This document shows, one piece after another, positions 43,411 to 50,789 of a stretch of 63,132 nt of DNA (position 1 is the first letter of the stretch; each line of letters opens with the position of its first letter). The position numbers were made by a program, and so were the translations under genes. The notes under the pieces are model-generated. The model was not told the origin of the DNA. It saw only the letters and a list, made by a program, of their open reading frames with translations, and did no database searches. The stretch lies in contig NZ_JAIUHR010000034.1 of NCBI RefSeq assembly GCF_020165195.1, positions 1 to 63,132 on the forward strand. Reading direction: 5' to 3'. This stretch comes from Mesorhizobium sp. CA14 (GTDB taxonomy: Bacteria > Pseudomonadota > Alphaproteobacteria > Rhizobiales > Rhizobiaceae).

Positions 43411-43776
43411 ATGGCACAGGTCACGGTTTCCATCGACGGCAAACAGTATCGCATGGCCTGCGACGAAGGCCAGGAAGAGCATCTGATCGACCTTGCCGAG
43501 CGCTTCGACCGCTATGTCTCGCACCTGAAGGATTCCTTCGGCGAGATCGGCGACCAGCGGCTCACCGTCATGGCCGGCATCATGGTGATGGACGAGCTCT
43601 CGGAGCTCACCAAGCGTGTCAAAGGCATGGAGAGCGAAGTGCTGACCTTGCGCAAGACGCGCGACGAGGCGCTGACCAAGGCCGACAAGAGCGACAGCGT
43701 GCTCACGACCGCGCTCGGCGCGCTCGCGCAGCGCATGGAAGACCTCACGGCGACGCTCGCGATAAGGAAAGCCTGA
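43411..43776 (+). CDS. zapA: Cell division protein ZapA
   Basis: 121 residues. The globular ZapA domain is QVTVSIDGKQYRMACDEGQE then HLIDLAERFDRYVSHLKDSF and DQRLTVMAGIMVMDELSELT, followed by a long coiled coil. ZapA cross-links FtsZ filaments at the mid-cell ring. The C-terminal part is longer than in E. coli, as usual in alphaproteobacteria. Directly behind DUF4164. Confidence 0.94.
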   Translation: MAQVTVSIDGKQYRMACDEGQEEHLIDLAERFDRYVSHLKDSFGEIGDQRLTVMAGIMVMDELSELTKRVKGMESEVLTLRKTRDEALTKADKSDSVLTTALGALAQRMEDLTATLAIRKA

Positions 43777-43960
43777 GCGGCCCACCCTCTCGCGAAAGCG
43801 CAAAATCCTGCCGAAGAGCGCCGTGCTCGCCAAAAAAATATTTGGCTGCAGCGGGCTAGGTTACGGCTCCTGGCGTTTGACCGATGCCGCGATGGTGGTA
43901 GCTTAGAATGCTTGCCGGCCGCGCCGGCCATCGTTTCATAAAAAAGGGTAGGGATAGGTC

Positions 43961-44620
43961 ATGAGTCTTCGTATCAACGATGTCGCGCCGGATTTCACGG
44001 CCGAGACCACGCAGGGCACCATCAAGTTCCACGACTGGATCGGCGACGGCTGGGCGGTGCTGTTCAGCCATCCGAAGAATTTCACGCCGGTCTGCACCAC
44101 CGAGCTCGGCACCATGGCCGGCCTGGAAGGCGAGTTCAAAAAGCGCAACGTCAAGATCATCGGCATCTCGGTCGATCCGGTATCGAGCCACGAGAAGTGG
44201 CAGGCTGACATCAAGACCGCCACCGGCCAGACGGTGAACTACCCGCTGATCGGCGATAAGGACCTCAAGGTCGCCAAGCTTTATGAAATGTTGCCGGCAG
44301 GCGCCGGCGAGACCTCCGAGGGCCGCACGCCGGCCGACAACGCCACTGTGCGCTCGGTCTATGTCATCGGCCCGGACAAGAAGATCAAGTTGGCGCTGAC
44401 CTATCCGATGACCACGGGCCGCAACTTCGACGAGATCCTGCGCGTCATCGATTCCATCCAGCTGACGGCCAAGCACCAGGTGGCGACGCCGGCCAACTGG
44501 AAGCAGGGCGACGACGTCATCATCACCGCCGCCGTCTCCAACGAAGACGCGATCAAGCGTTTCGGCGCGTATGAGACGGTGCTGCCGTACCTCAGGAAGA
44601 CCAAGCAGCCGACGGCCTGA
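43961..44620 (+). CDS. 1-Cys (Prx6-type) peroxiredoxin
   Basis: 219 residues. Peroxidatic motif HPKNFTPVCTTELGTMAGLE (PxxxTxxC). The C-terminal domain VNYPLIGDKDLKVAKLYEML, RSVYVIGPDKKIKLALTYPM and VATPANWKQGDDVIITAAVS is the Prx6 extension. It has no obvious resolving Cys, so it reduces peroxides with an external thiol. Single gene; AGGGTAGG upstream of the ATG. A sigma-like TTGACC is present around 43877. Confidence 0.94.
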   Translation: MSLRINDVAPDFTAETTQGTIKFHDWIGDGWAVLFSHPKNFTPVCTTELGTMAGLEGEFKKRNVKIIGISVDPVSSHEKWQADIKTATGQTVNYPLIGDKDLKVAKLYEMLPAGAGETSEGRTPADNATVRSVYVIGPDKKIKLALTYPMTTGRNFDEILRVIDSIQLTAKHQVATPANWKQGDDVIITAAVSNEDAIKRFGAYETVLPYLRKTKQPTA

Positions 44621-44629
44621 GCCTTTCCT

Positions 44630-44812
44630 TCTCCCGTTCCACGAGGAGAAGGTGCCCGAAGGGCGGATGAGGGGCGGCGCCGCGGTCGAGGATCAGCGCG
44701 CCGGCCTCGCGAAGACAGTCGCTGGAAAAGACAACCTCGCTGCCTCGGCGCTGCCCCTCATTGCCATGCCGGGCATTTCTCCCCGTATAGTGACGGGGAA
44801 AGGGGCGCGCGA
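44630..44812. repeat. Mosaic palindromic repeat between prx and rpoH
   Basis: TGAGGGGCGGCGCCG (44668-44682) is inverted as CGGCGCTGCCCCTCA (44746-44760) with one mismatch, and a GGAGAAGG/CTTCTCC pair lies to its left. The GGGCGGATGAGGGGC wording is common in rhizobial repeats. No gene is supported in it. Confidence 0.75.
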
Positions 44813-44831
44813 CCGCTTTCGCCAAACAAAA

Positions 44832-44855
44832 AAGGCGGCGCCGAAGCGCCGCCTT
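44832..44855 (-). terminator. Intrinsic terminator after rpoH
   Basis: AAGGCGGCGC (44832-44841) and GCGCCGCCTT (44846-44855) make a 10-bp stem around CGAA. On the minus strand the stem is followed by TTTTTTGTTTGG, and it lies 23 nt after rpoH. Confidence 0.92.
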
Positions 44856-44877
44856 ATTGATTGATTCCTTGAGCTTG

Positions 44878-45789
44878 TTACGCCGCCGGCTGCGCCTCGA
44901 TGGTCCGCAGCGCCTGGGTCTGGCGCTTGGCGGCCGCCTTGACCGCGTCCTGCACCTTCTCGAAGGCGCGCACCTCGATCTGGCGCACGCGCTCGCGGCT
45001 GATGTCGAACTCGGCCGAGAGTTCTTCCAGCGTCAGCGGCTCTTCGGCCAGGCGACGCGCCTCGAAGATGCGCCGCTCGCGGTCGTTGAGCACCGACAGG
45101 GCGCCCGACAGCATGGTGCGCCGGTTTTCCAGCTCGTCCTGCTCGATGAGCATTTCTTCCTGGCTCTCGTGATCGTCGACCAGCCAGTCCTGCCATTCGC
45201 CGGACTCGCCTTCGCTCGCCCGGATCGGGGCGTTGAGCGAAGCGTCGCCCGAAAGGCGGCGGTTCATCGACACCACTTCGGCCTCGGAAACGTTGAGGCG
45301 AGTGGCGATCTCGGCGATCTGCTCGGGCTTCAAGTCGCCATCGTCGAGCGCTTGGATCTTGCCCTTCACCTTGCGCAGGTTGAAGAACAGACGCTTCTGA
45401 TTGGCGGTGGTGCCCATCTTGACCAGGCTCCACGAGCGCAGAATGTATTCCTGGATCGAGGCCTTGATCCACCACATGGCATAGGTGGCGAGCCGGAAAC
45501 CACGCTCCGGTTCGAATTTCTTCACGGCCTGCATGAGCCCGACATTGCCTTCCGAGATCACCTCGCCGATCGGCAGGCCGTAGCCGCGATAGCCCATGGC
45601 GATCTTGGCGACGAGCCGCAAATGGCTGGTGACGAGCTTGTGCGCAGCCGTAGTGTCCTGATGCTCGGCATAACGCTTTGCGAGCATGTACTCTTCCTGC
45701 GGCTGAAGCATCGGAAAGCGGCGGATTTCTTCCAGGTAACGGGCGAGACCGCCTTCACCGGAAACGATACTGGGTAATGATTGGGCCAT
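44878..45789 (-). CDS. rpoH: Heat-shock sigma factor RpoH
   Basis: 303 residues from MAQSLPSIVSGEGGLARYLE. Sigma region 2 (EEYMLAKRYAEHQDTTAAHK, LVAKIAMGYRGYGLPIGEVI, FRLATYAMWWIKASIQEYIL), the RpoH box (QKRLFFNLRKVKGKIQ) and region 4 (LTLEELSAEFDISRERVRQI) are all present. It directs RNA polymerase to heat-shock promoters. Alphaproteobacteria often have more than one copy; I cannot tell which this is. Confidence 0.95.
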   Translation of the reverse strand: MAQSLPSIVSGEGGLARYLEEIRRFPMLQPQEEYMLAKRYAEHQDTTAAHKLVTSHLRLVAKIAMGYRGYGLPIGEVISEGNVGLMQAVKKFEPERGFRLATYAMWWIKASIQEYILRSWSLVKMGTTANQKRLFFNLRKVKGKIQALDDGDLKPEQIAEIATRLNVSEAEVVSMNRRLSGDASLNAPIRASEGESGEWQDWLVDDHESQEEMLIEQDELENRRTMLSGALSVLNDRERRIFEARRLAEEPLTLEELSAEFDISRERVRQIEVRAFEKVQDAVKAAAKRQTQALRTIEAQPAA

Positions 45790-46004
45790 GATAGCGCCCC
45801 TCTCTCTTTGGAGTGGATGCCCCCGAAACGCGGCGGGCATTCGTCACGGATGCCAAAGGCTCATCCGCGACAACCTGTGTATATAGGAACAAAACCAGAA
45901 AAGACAGGCATTTGTTCAACGCTAAACAGTCTGTCACGCTAAAGTGAACAACGCCGGTCAGGTTTTTTGATGGCTGGTTTGCAGCTTGTTCGTGGCGGGT
46001 CGGT

Positions 46005-47075
46005 TCAGAGTTTTCGGAAGTCGCCGACGAGTTCCTCCATATCTCCCGGTATCGGCGCTTCGAACCTCATCGTTAGATGGGTGGTCGGATGCCGGAATTC
46101 AAGGAGCCAGGCATGCAGGGCCTGCCGGGGAAAGGCTTTGACCTTGGTTTTCAAGGGCTCGGGCAGCCGGTTGGCCTTGGTGCGGAAGGCCTGCCCGTAA
46201 TCCGGGTCGCCGATCACGGGGTGCCCGATATGGGCCATGTGGACGCGGATCTGGTGGGTCCGGCCCGTCTCCAGCCGGCATTCGACCAGGCTTGCCGTGG
46301 CGAAAGCCTGCTGTCCTTCGCCGAAACGTTCGACGACGCTGAAATGGGTGACGGCATGGCGGGCGTCGTCGCGGCTTTCAGGCACCACCGCGCGGCGGAC
46401 GCGGTCGGCGGCGCGACCCAAGGCAGCCTCGATGGTGCCGGTCGGCCGTTGCGGGATGCCCCAGACCAGCGCCAGATAGGCGCGCTCGAGGTCGCCGGTG
46501 CGGCCATGATCGGCAAAGGCTTCCGACAGCGCCTTGTGGGCGCGGTCGGTCTTGGCCACGACCATGACGCCGCTGGTTTCCTTGTCGAGGCGATGGACGA
46601 TGCCAGGACGCCTGACGCCGCCAATGCCGGACAGGCTGTCGCCGCAGTGATGGATCAGCGCGTTGACCAGCGTGCCGGTCCAGTTGCCGGCGCCGGGATG
46701 GACGACCAGTCCCGCCGGCTTGTTGATGACGATCAGCTCGTCGTCCTCGTAAAGAATGTCGAGGGAAATGTCCTCGCCCTGCGGCTCTGCCGGCTCCGGA
46801 GCGGGCACCAGGATCTCGATCGTCTCACCGACCGTCAGCTTGCGCTTGGCTTCCAGCACCTTCCTGCCGGCGATGGAGACCGCGCCTTGCTTGATCAGCG
46901 CCTGCACGCGGCTGCGCGAGAGCTCCGGACCGAGCTTGGCGGCAAGCCACTGGTCGAGGCGCTGGCCGGCGGCATCGGCGCCGGCTTCCAGCACGGTGGC
47001 TTCGCCTGCGGCCAACTCATCGTCCGTCGGTTCCTCCCCTATCAATGTCGAACTCTCTTCGTTATGAGCGCTCAT
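46005..47075 (-). CDS. rluD: Ribosomal large subunit pseudouridine synthase D (RluD family)
   Basis: 356 residues. An N-terminal S4-like domain (GQRLDQWLAAKLGPELSRSR) is followed by the RsuA/RluA catalytic core with GIVHRLDKETSGVMVVAKTD (catalytic Asp), LVNALIHHCGDSL and ETGRTHQIRVHMAHIGHPVI. It modifies uridines of 23S rRNA. The ATG is close to the divergent membrane protein gene (start 47102), so they share a promoter region. Confidence 0.94.
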   Translation of the reverse strand: MSAHNEESSTLIGEEPTDDELAAGEATVLEAGADAAGQRLDQWLAAKLGPELSRSRVQALIKQGAVSIAGRKVLEAKRKLTVGETIEILVPAPEPAEPQGEDISLDILYEDDELIVINKPAGLVVHPGAGNWTGTLVNALIHHCGDSLSGIGGVRRPGIVHRLDKETSGVMVVAKTDRAHKALSEAFADHGRTGDLERAYLALVWGIPQRPTGTIEAALGRAADRVRRAVVPESRDDARHAVTHFSVVERFGEGQQAFATASLVECRLETGRTHQIRVHMAHIGHPVIGDPDYGQAFRTKANRLPEPLKTKVKAFPRQALHAWLLEFRHPTTHLTMRFEAPIPGDMEELVGDFRKL

Positions 47076-47101
47076 CGAAACCCGTTGCGGATTGTTTAGC
47101 C

Positions 47102-47485
47102 ATGGCCCGGCCGATCGCCGAAGAAGATGAGGAAAAGCCGCTCGACCCCGCGGCCGAGAATGTGCGCCGCAAGCTCGTCCGCTTCATGATCGTCAATCTC
47201 GGCCTTCTGTTCCTCGCCCTTATGGTGGTGATCGGGGCGCTTGTCTACAAAGCCCGCAACGCGCCGGTGGCCGGATCGGCGCCCGCCGGCGATGTTCAGG
47301 CTCCGGCCGGTGCGCCGCTCTCGGGCGACATCGTGCTGCCCGTCGGCGCCAAGGTGATCAGCCAGTCGCTCTCCGGCAACCGCCTGTCGATCGACGCCGA
47401 GCTTGCCGATGGCGGCCGTTCGATCTTCGTCTTCGACATCTCCGAGCGCCGCATCATCGGCCAATTCGCGGTTCGCAACAAATGA
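47102..47485 (+). CDS. DUF6476-like single-span membrane protein
   Basis: 127 residues. One membrane span (FMIVNLGLLFLALMVVIGAL) after an acidic N-terminus; the periplasmic part has DIVLPVGAKVISQSLSGNRL and IFVFDISERRIIGQFAVRNK. It resembles the DUF6476 family. The stop overlaps the start of the VOC gene (ATGA). Function unknown. Confidence 0.8.
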   Translation: MARPIAEEDEEKPLDPAAENVRRKLVRFMIVNLGLLFLALMVVIGALVYKARNAPVAGSAPAGDVQAPAGAPLSGDIVLPVGAKVISQSLSGNRLSIDAELADGGRSIFVFDISERRIIGQFAVRNK

Positions 47486-47895
47486 GCGGCTTTGCCGAGC
47501 AGCGCAGCATTGCGACCGTCGCGCTCGTCGTCGCCAATTACGACGAGGCGATCGCCTGGTATGTCGAGCGGCTCGGCTTCGTGCTGAGCCAGGATGTCGA
47601 TCTCGGCGGCGGCAAGCGCTGGGTCACCGTCGCGCCGGCGAAGGGCAAGGGGGCGAGGCTGCTCCTGGCGGAAGCATCCTGCGAAGAGCAGGCAAGCCGC
47701 ATCGGCAACCAGACCGGCGGCCGGGTGTTTCTCTTCCTCGAGACCGACGATTTTTCCCGCGATCACCAGGCGATGCTCGCCAAGGGCGTCGAGTTCCGCG
47801 AGGCGCCGCGCTTCGAGGCCTACGGCACGGTGGCAGTCTTTTCCGATCTCTACGGCAATCTCTGGGACCTGATCGAGCCGAAACGCCAGGGCTGA
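47482..47895 (+). CDS. VOC family protein
   Basis: 137 residues; one glyoxalase-fold domain (IATVALVVANYDEAIAWYVE, RWVTVAPAKGKGARLLLAEA, FRDAPRF-like FREAPRFEAYGTVAVFSDLY). Metal-binding residues are a possible His/Glu set but not fully clear. Coupled to the membrane protein gene upstream. tRNA-Glu follows about 87 nt downstream. Confidence 0.85.
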   Translation: MSGFAEQRSIATVALVVANYDEAIAWYVERLGFVLSQDVDLGGGKRWVTVAPAKGKGARLLLAEASCEEQASRIGNQTGGRVFLFLETDDFSRDHQAMLAKGVEFREAPRFEAYGTVAVFSDLYGNLWDLIEPKRQG

Positions 47896-47981
47896 CCAGC
47901 AGCTTTGGGCAAAGCACGCAAAGTGCCGGAAACCCCAGTTGCTTTTTCCCAGCGGCCAGCCTATGTAGCCGGTTCTTGAGC

Positions 47982-48056
47982 GCGCCCATCGTCTAGCGGT
48001 CAGGACACCGCCCTCTCACGGCGGGAACAGGGGTTCGATTCCCCTTGGGCGTACCA
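47982..48056 (+). tRNA. tRNA-Glu (anticodon CTC)
   Basis: A complete cloverleaf: acceptor GCGCCCA with TGGGCGT (first pair G-T), anticodon stem CCGCC/GGCGG with loop CTCTCAC (anticodon CTC), T-loop GGTTCGATTCC, and an encoded CCA ending at 48056. It is the insertion point of the islet: the last 40 nt of the tRNA are repeated, with two changes, at 50609-50646. Confidence 0.96.
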
Positions 48057-48287
48057 ATAAAATCAAGCATTTAGTGATAGCGCAGCCCGTTCTGTGGAAC
48101 TTTTGGGAAATATACGTGCGTCGACGGTGATTCTGCGCGCCGTCAAATTTGACAGCATCGGTTCGCCTCGACATCGTGTTTGTCAGGAGCTGGCAACGAG
48201 GCTGCTCCCGGGGGTCCGTAATCATCCCCCTAAAAACCGGGTGGCGGTAGAAGCCGCTACGGTCGCCGGCGCATTGGAGGTTTTCCC

Positions 48288-48548
48288 ATGGCGACAAAGA
48301 AGCAGCTTGAGCGGCAGCCAAGCTATAAGGAACAGGTATATGAGGCCCTAGCTACTAGGGACGCATATCCCGTCGACGAATTGGCTGGTGAACTGGGTGT
48401 GTCTCAAGCCACTGTCGAGGTTCGGATCGAAGAGTTGCAGAGGATGAATGTACCTGTCTTCTGCGGGAACATTGAAGGGGAGCGGATGTATGTGATCCCC
48501 TGCGGTCCGCCGTCGCTAAAAGAGTTCGTCCTCTCTCTGATGGATTGA
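48288..48548 (+). CDS. Small winged-helix-like protein
   Basis: 86 residues: KEQVYEALATRDAYPVDELA, then GELGVSQATVEVRIEELQRM and NVPVFCGNIEGERMYVIPC. The second and third helices look like a recognition helix, so it may be a DNA-binding regulator of the islet. GGAGG lies 7 nt before the ATG. Basic N-terminus. No family name can be given with confidence. Confidence 0.75.
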   Translation: MATKKQLERQPSYKEQVYEALATRDAYPVDELAGELGVSQATVEVRIEELQRMNVPVFCGNIEGERMYVIPCGPPSLKEFVLSLMD

Positions 48549-48585
48549 CTTCGGCCAAGCGGCCTTTAGCGCGAAAAACATGCGT

Positions 48586-48611
48586 GCCGCCCCCTATATG
48601 TAAGGGGCGGC
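48586..48611 (-). terminator. Terminator-like hairpin after the islet membrane protein gene
   Basis: GCCGCCCC and GGGGCGGC around a short loop at 48586-48611. On the minus strand it is followed by CGCATGTTTTTCGCGC. It is homologous to the hairpin at 49835-49883; the flanking GCATG and TAGCGCGAAA segments are conserved. Confidence 0.7.
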
Positions 48612-48632
48612 GCCACTGCGGCGGCCACGATC

Positions 48633-49550
48633 TCAAGCAGATTTTGAGAAGAACATTTCACAAAGCTTTATGAAGATAGGCGGCACACCAAACAACCAGC
48701 CGAGAAACTTGAATGTCTTCTGTTCGTACATTCGAGCGAGCAAAAAAGAGGCTACGTGTTTCATGGCATTATGAAAGATTGCCATAGAAAGTATGAATAT
48801 TGCGCACGCCAAATGGACGACTACTGGCAATACAGCACATAGCATGGAGACTATGGAAACAGAATAAGTCGTGTATTTATTTGCAGTATATAGCTCCACT
48901 CTGATCGATTTTATGATAATAGTAGGATCGGAGACGATATGCGCGATCGCCAGAAACGGCTGATATAGCCCAAGCCATCTGTTCGGTTCGGTTTGACCGA
49001 GATAAACAGCTTCAAGGTACTCTCTTGTGAATTCAAGGTTTACCGACAGGGCTGCAACCAGTGCGGCCACAACGACGATGTCGACGGCTGTGAGAAAAAA
49101 ATAGTACAGGCCGTTCTTGAGGCGAGCACCCAGAGACAGTAACGCAACTGCAACAGCCATAGAGATGGTTGCAATTATCATGCTGGGAATAAAGAATCCC
49201 ATCACCACGAAAATGGGGTAGCCTACGAGAGAAACGGTCAGCGGGTCGCTAAATGGTATGAAAAAATATGGGACTAACGAAATGGCCGTCGCATATCCAG
49301 AATAAAACGCGACGTTGACGTAAAATCTCGGACGGCTGACTTTGGCTCCAAACACGAACTCCAACCACGAGAAGGCTACATCGCGTTCGATCCTAGCGAA
49401 ATTCCAGAAAGTAATCTTGCGAACGCGGTCTGAGAGCGCATTCACTTTTTCGTCTAGATGGTCCTGCGAACTTTTTGGCAGCAGAAAGACGCAGCTAGTT
49501 GCAGCCAGTCCTAACACCATCGAAGTCGCTAATAGGTTGTTCAGATCCAC
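48633..49550 (-). CDS. AT-rich multi-pass membrane protein of the islet
   Basis: 305 residues from the GTG at 49550 (GGGA upstream). About seven to eight spans: NLLATSMVLGLAATSCVFLL, YPIFVVMGFFIPSMIIATI, AVALLSLGARLK, FFLTAVDIVVVAALVAALS, IVSMLCAVLPVVVHLACAIF and others; a soluble stretch (about residues 28-75) follows the first. No recognised family. It starts 15 nt after the stop of the small membrane peptide gene (49566-49646), so the two can form one operon. Base composition is lower in GC than the host genes. Confidence 0.75.
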   Translation of the reverse strand: MDLNNLLATSMVLGLAATSCVFLLPKSSQDHLDEKVNALSDRVRKITFWNFARIERDVAFSWLEFVFGAKVSRPRFYVNVAFYSGYATAISLVPYFFIPFSDPLTVSLVGYPIFVVMGFFIPSMIIATISMAVAVALLSLGARLKNGLYYFFLTAVDIVVVAALVAALSVNLEFTREYLEAVYLGQTEPNRWLGLYQPFLAIAHIVSDPTIIIKSIRVELYTANKYTTYSVSIVSMLCAVLPVVVHLACAIFILSMAIFHNAMKHVASFLLARMYEQKTFKFLGWLFGVPPIFIKLCEMFFSKSA

Positions 49551-49565
49551 GCTATGATCCCGGCA

Positions 49566-49646
49566 TCAATGCGTCGTGGCCAGTGCTACGACGGCGAGGA
49601 GGTAAGATACGGCGATCATAATGTAGGCGATCTGGAGAGTAGTCAT
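49566..49646 (-). CDS. 26-residue single-span membrane peptide A
   Basis: Not called by usual gene finders. It reads MTTLQIAYIMIAVSY, then LLAVVALATTH and a TGA stop: 26 residues with one hydrophobic span between a polar N-terminus and a short TTH tail. The second copy at 49883-49963 has the same length, the same stop position and 17 of 26 identical residues, which is strong evidence that it is translated. The 5' leader with GGATTCGC-CTAG before the ATG and a -10-like TATTTA (49679-49684, minus strand) are also shared. The membrane protein gene starts 15 nt downstream. Confidence 0.75.
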   Translation of the reverse strand: MTTLQIAYIMIAVSYLLAVVALATTH

Positions 49647-49834
49647 CTAGCGCGAATCCTTGTTGAGAGATGACTTCTTAAATACTCGGCTTTCGGTCAG
49701 GTTTGGGAGAGGGTTCCAAAAAAGTGAACGTTCGCGATTCGCACTGCTATCGCGCGGGGCCTGCGCCGCTGACGTGGAGCGTACCGACGTAGGTCGCTAG
49801 GCGAAAGCAGTGGCCTGTAGCGCGAAAGCATGCG

Positions 49835-49883
49835 GGCCGCCCCAAGTGTGCGGGCAGCGCAATGATAGCCGTGTGGGGCGGCC
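49835..49883 (-). terminator. Hairpin overlapping the stop codon of peptide B
   Basis: GGCCGCCCC (49835-49843) and GGGGCGGCC (49875-49883). On the minus strand the first arm begins at the peptide B stop codon, and the second is followed by GCATGCTTTCGCGC, as in the hairpin after the membrane protein gene. It probably ends the peptide B transcript. Confidence 0.7.
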
Positions 49884-49963
49884 TAGTGGGAGGAGTACAG
49901 GGCCATGACGGCAATGAGGTAGGAGAGGGCAATCAGCAGGTAGGCAATCTGGAGAGAGGTCAT
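49883..49963 (-). CDS. 26-residue single-span membrane peptide B
   Basis: Reads MTSLQIAYLLIALSY, then LIAVMALYSSH and a TAG stop. Same length and layout as peptide A; differences are mostly conservative (I/L, V/L, T/S), which points to purifying selection. A -10-like TATATA at 49996-50001 (minus strand) is exactly as far from its start as in unit A. It is followed by a terminator hairpin rather than by a membrane protein gene. Confidence 0.75.
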   Translation of the reverse strand: MTSLQIAYLLIALSYLIAVMALYSSH

Positions 49964-50223
49964 CTAGGGCGAATCCCGTGTTGAAGATGACCCCCTATAT
50001 ACACCGCCGTTCCTCGCGAATTTCTACCTTTCTGCAACAGTATCTCCAAACGTGCGTTCATTCACGCTTTTCACAGAAAAGATTGTTTCTTCCACAGGGA
50101 GTGACCCTTGACGGCTTTTTCGCTTGTCTCGAACCGGACAACTGCCAGTCGCTCGACCACATAGGAACATCGTCCTATATCTGTCTTCGTCCAAACAAGG
50201 ACGGATCAGACAGGAGGACAGCA

Positions 50224-50280
50224 ATGTCCAAGTCCAAGAGCAAGACCGAAGCCGCTAAGCCCGCCACCAAGGACGGTTGA
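50224..50280 (+). CDS. 18-residue Lys/Ala-rich leader peptide, possibly frameshifted part of the next gene
   Basis: MSKSKSKTEAAKPATKDG then TGA. It has a strong ribosome site AGGAGG six nucleotides before the ATG, yet the reading frame closes four nucleotides before the ATG of the next gene. Either this is the broken N-terminus of one gene with a one-base frameshift, or the two are translationally coupled. I favour the frameshift view because the next gene lacks its own close ribosome site. Confidence 0.55.
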   Translation: MSKSKSKTEAAKPATKDG

Positions 50281-50284
50281 GTCG

Positions 50285-50524
50285 ATGCTGCGCGAGGGCG
50301 GCGCCAGCGTCCAGCAGATCGCTGAGAAGCTCTCAATCAGCCAGCAGGCCGCTTACTCGTTGATTGGCGACGTGAAGCGCGGCGGTGTCGCCGTTAACGG
50401 TGCCCTCAAGGACGGCGCGATGCACTACAGCGTGGGCGAAGCCAAGAAGCCCAAGGCAAAGGCCGCGACTGCGTTCGGTAAAAGCGCTAGCGTCAGTGCC
50501 GAGCCTTCGGCAGGCGACCAGTGA
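50285..50524 (+). CDS. Helix-turn-helix-like small protein (DUF3489-like)
   Basis: 79 residues. MLREGGASVQQIAEKLSISQ, QAAYSLIGDVKRGGVAVN and DGAMHYSVGEAKKPKAKAAT: two to three helices with an HTH-like spacing then a Lys/Ala-rich tail. The GGASVQQIAEKL pattern resembles DUF3489 family members. A single strand-turn after the helices may contact DNA. Reading depends on the frame issue described for 50224-50280. Last gene of the islet, 84 nt before the att copy. Confidence 0.6.
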   Translation: MLREGGASVQQIAEKLSISQQAAYSLIGDVKRGGVAVNGALKDGAMHYSVGEAKKPKAKAATAFGKSASVSAEPSAGDQ

Positions 50525-50608
50525 AGTAACCAGCAGAGGGGGCGGGACGCTTGTCGCACCACGCCGCTCCCTCTTCGCCTTCCACGAACCGTGCTACGAT
50601 GGTGTCGA

Positions 50609-50646
50609 CACGGCGGGAACAGGGGTTCGATCCCCCTGGGCGTACC
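50609..50646 (+). repeat. Partial tRNA-Glu copy (right att site)
   Basis: 38 nt matching the 3' 40 nt of tRNA-Glu with one substitution and one deletion, ending GGGCGTACCA like the tRNA. It lacks the 5' part and the anticodon arm start, so it cannot fold as a tRNA. It marks the right end of the islet. Confidence 0.88.
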
Positions 50647-50789
50647 AAGCAACTCTCCTGTAGACCGAAGACCAATCCCTGCTGGGTCCAATCTGGCGTT
50701 CGCGCCTTCGTCCGTTCTGGCGCAGCGCTTGCAGTTGCTTTAGCATTCTCTGCACAAAGCCTGCCGCAAGTGCGGGCGGGAGGAGTCCA

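Larger units (their letters stand above)
48017..50646 (+). mobile_element. tRNA-Glu-bounded islet without an integrase
   Basis: Left boundary: 3' part of tRNA-Glu (48017-48056). Right boundary: 50609-50646, CACGGCGGGAACAGGGGTTC followed by a slightly changed end, ending GGGCGTACCA. The two differ by one substitution and one deletion in 40 nt, as old att sites do. Between them are two small winged-helix-like genes, an AT-rich membrane protein and two paralogous 26-residue peptides. No integrase or transposase gene was found, so the mobilising enzyme has been lost or acts from elsewhere. Confidence 0.8.

Noticed and set aside
43777..43960. Possible 6S RNA after zapA
   Set aside because: The location is where some alphaproteobacteria have ssrS, but I could not recognise a closing stem and central bubble in this 184-nt gap, so I do not call it.
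50609..50646. A second tRNA gene
   Set aside because: Only the 3' part of tRNA-Glu is present; no acceptor 5' strand or D arm, so it is an att-type fragment.
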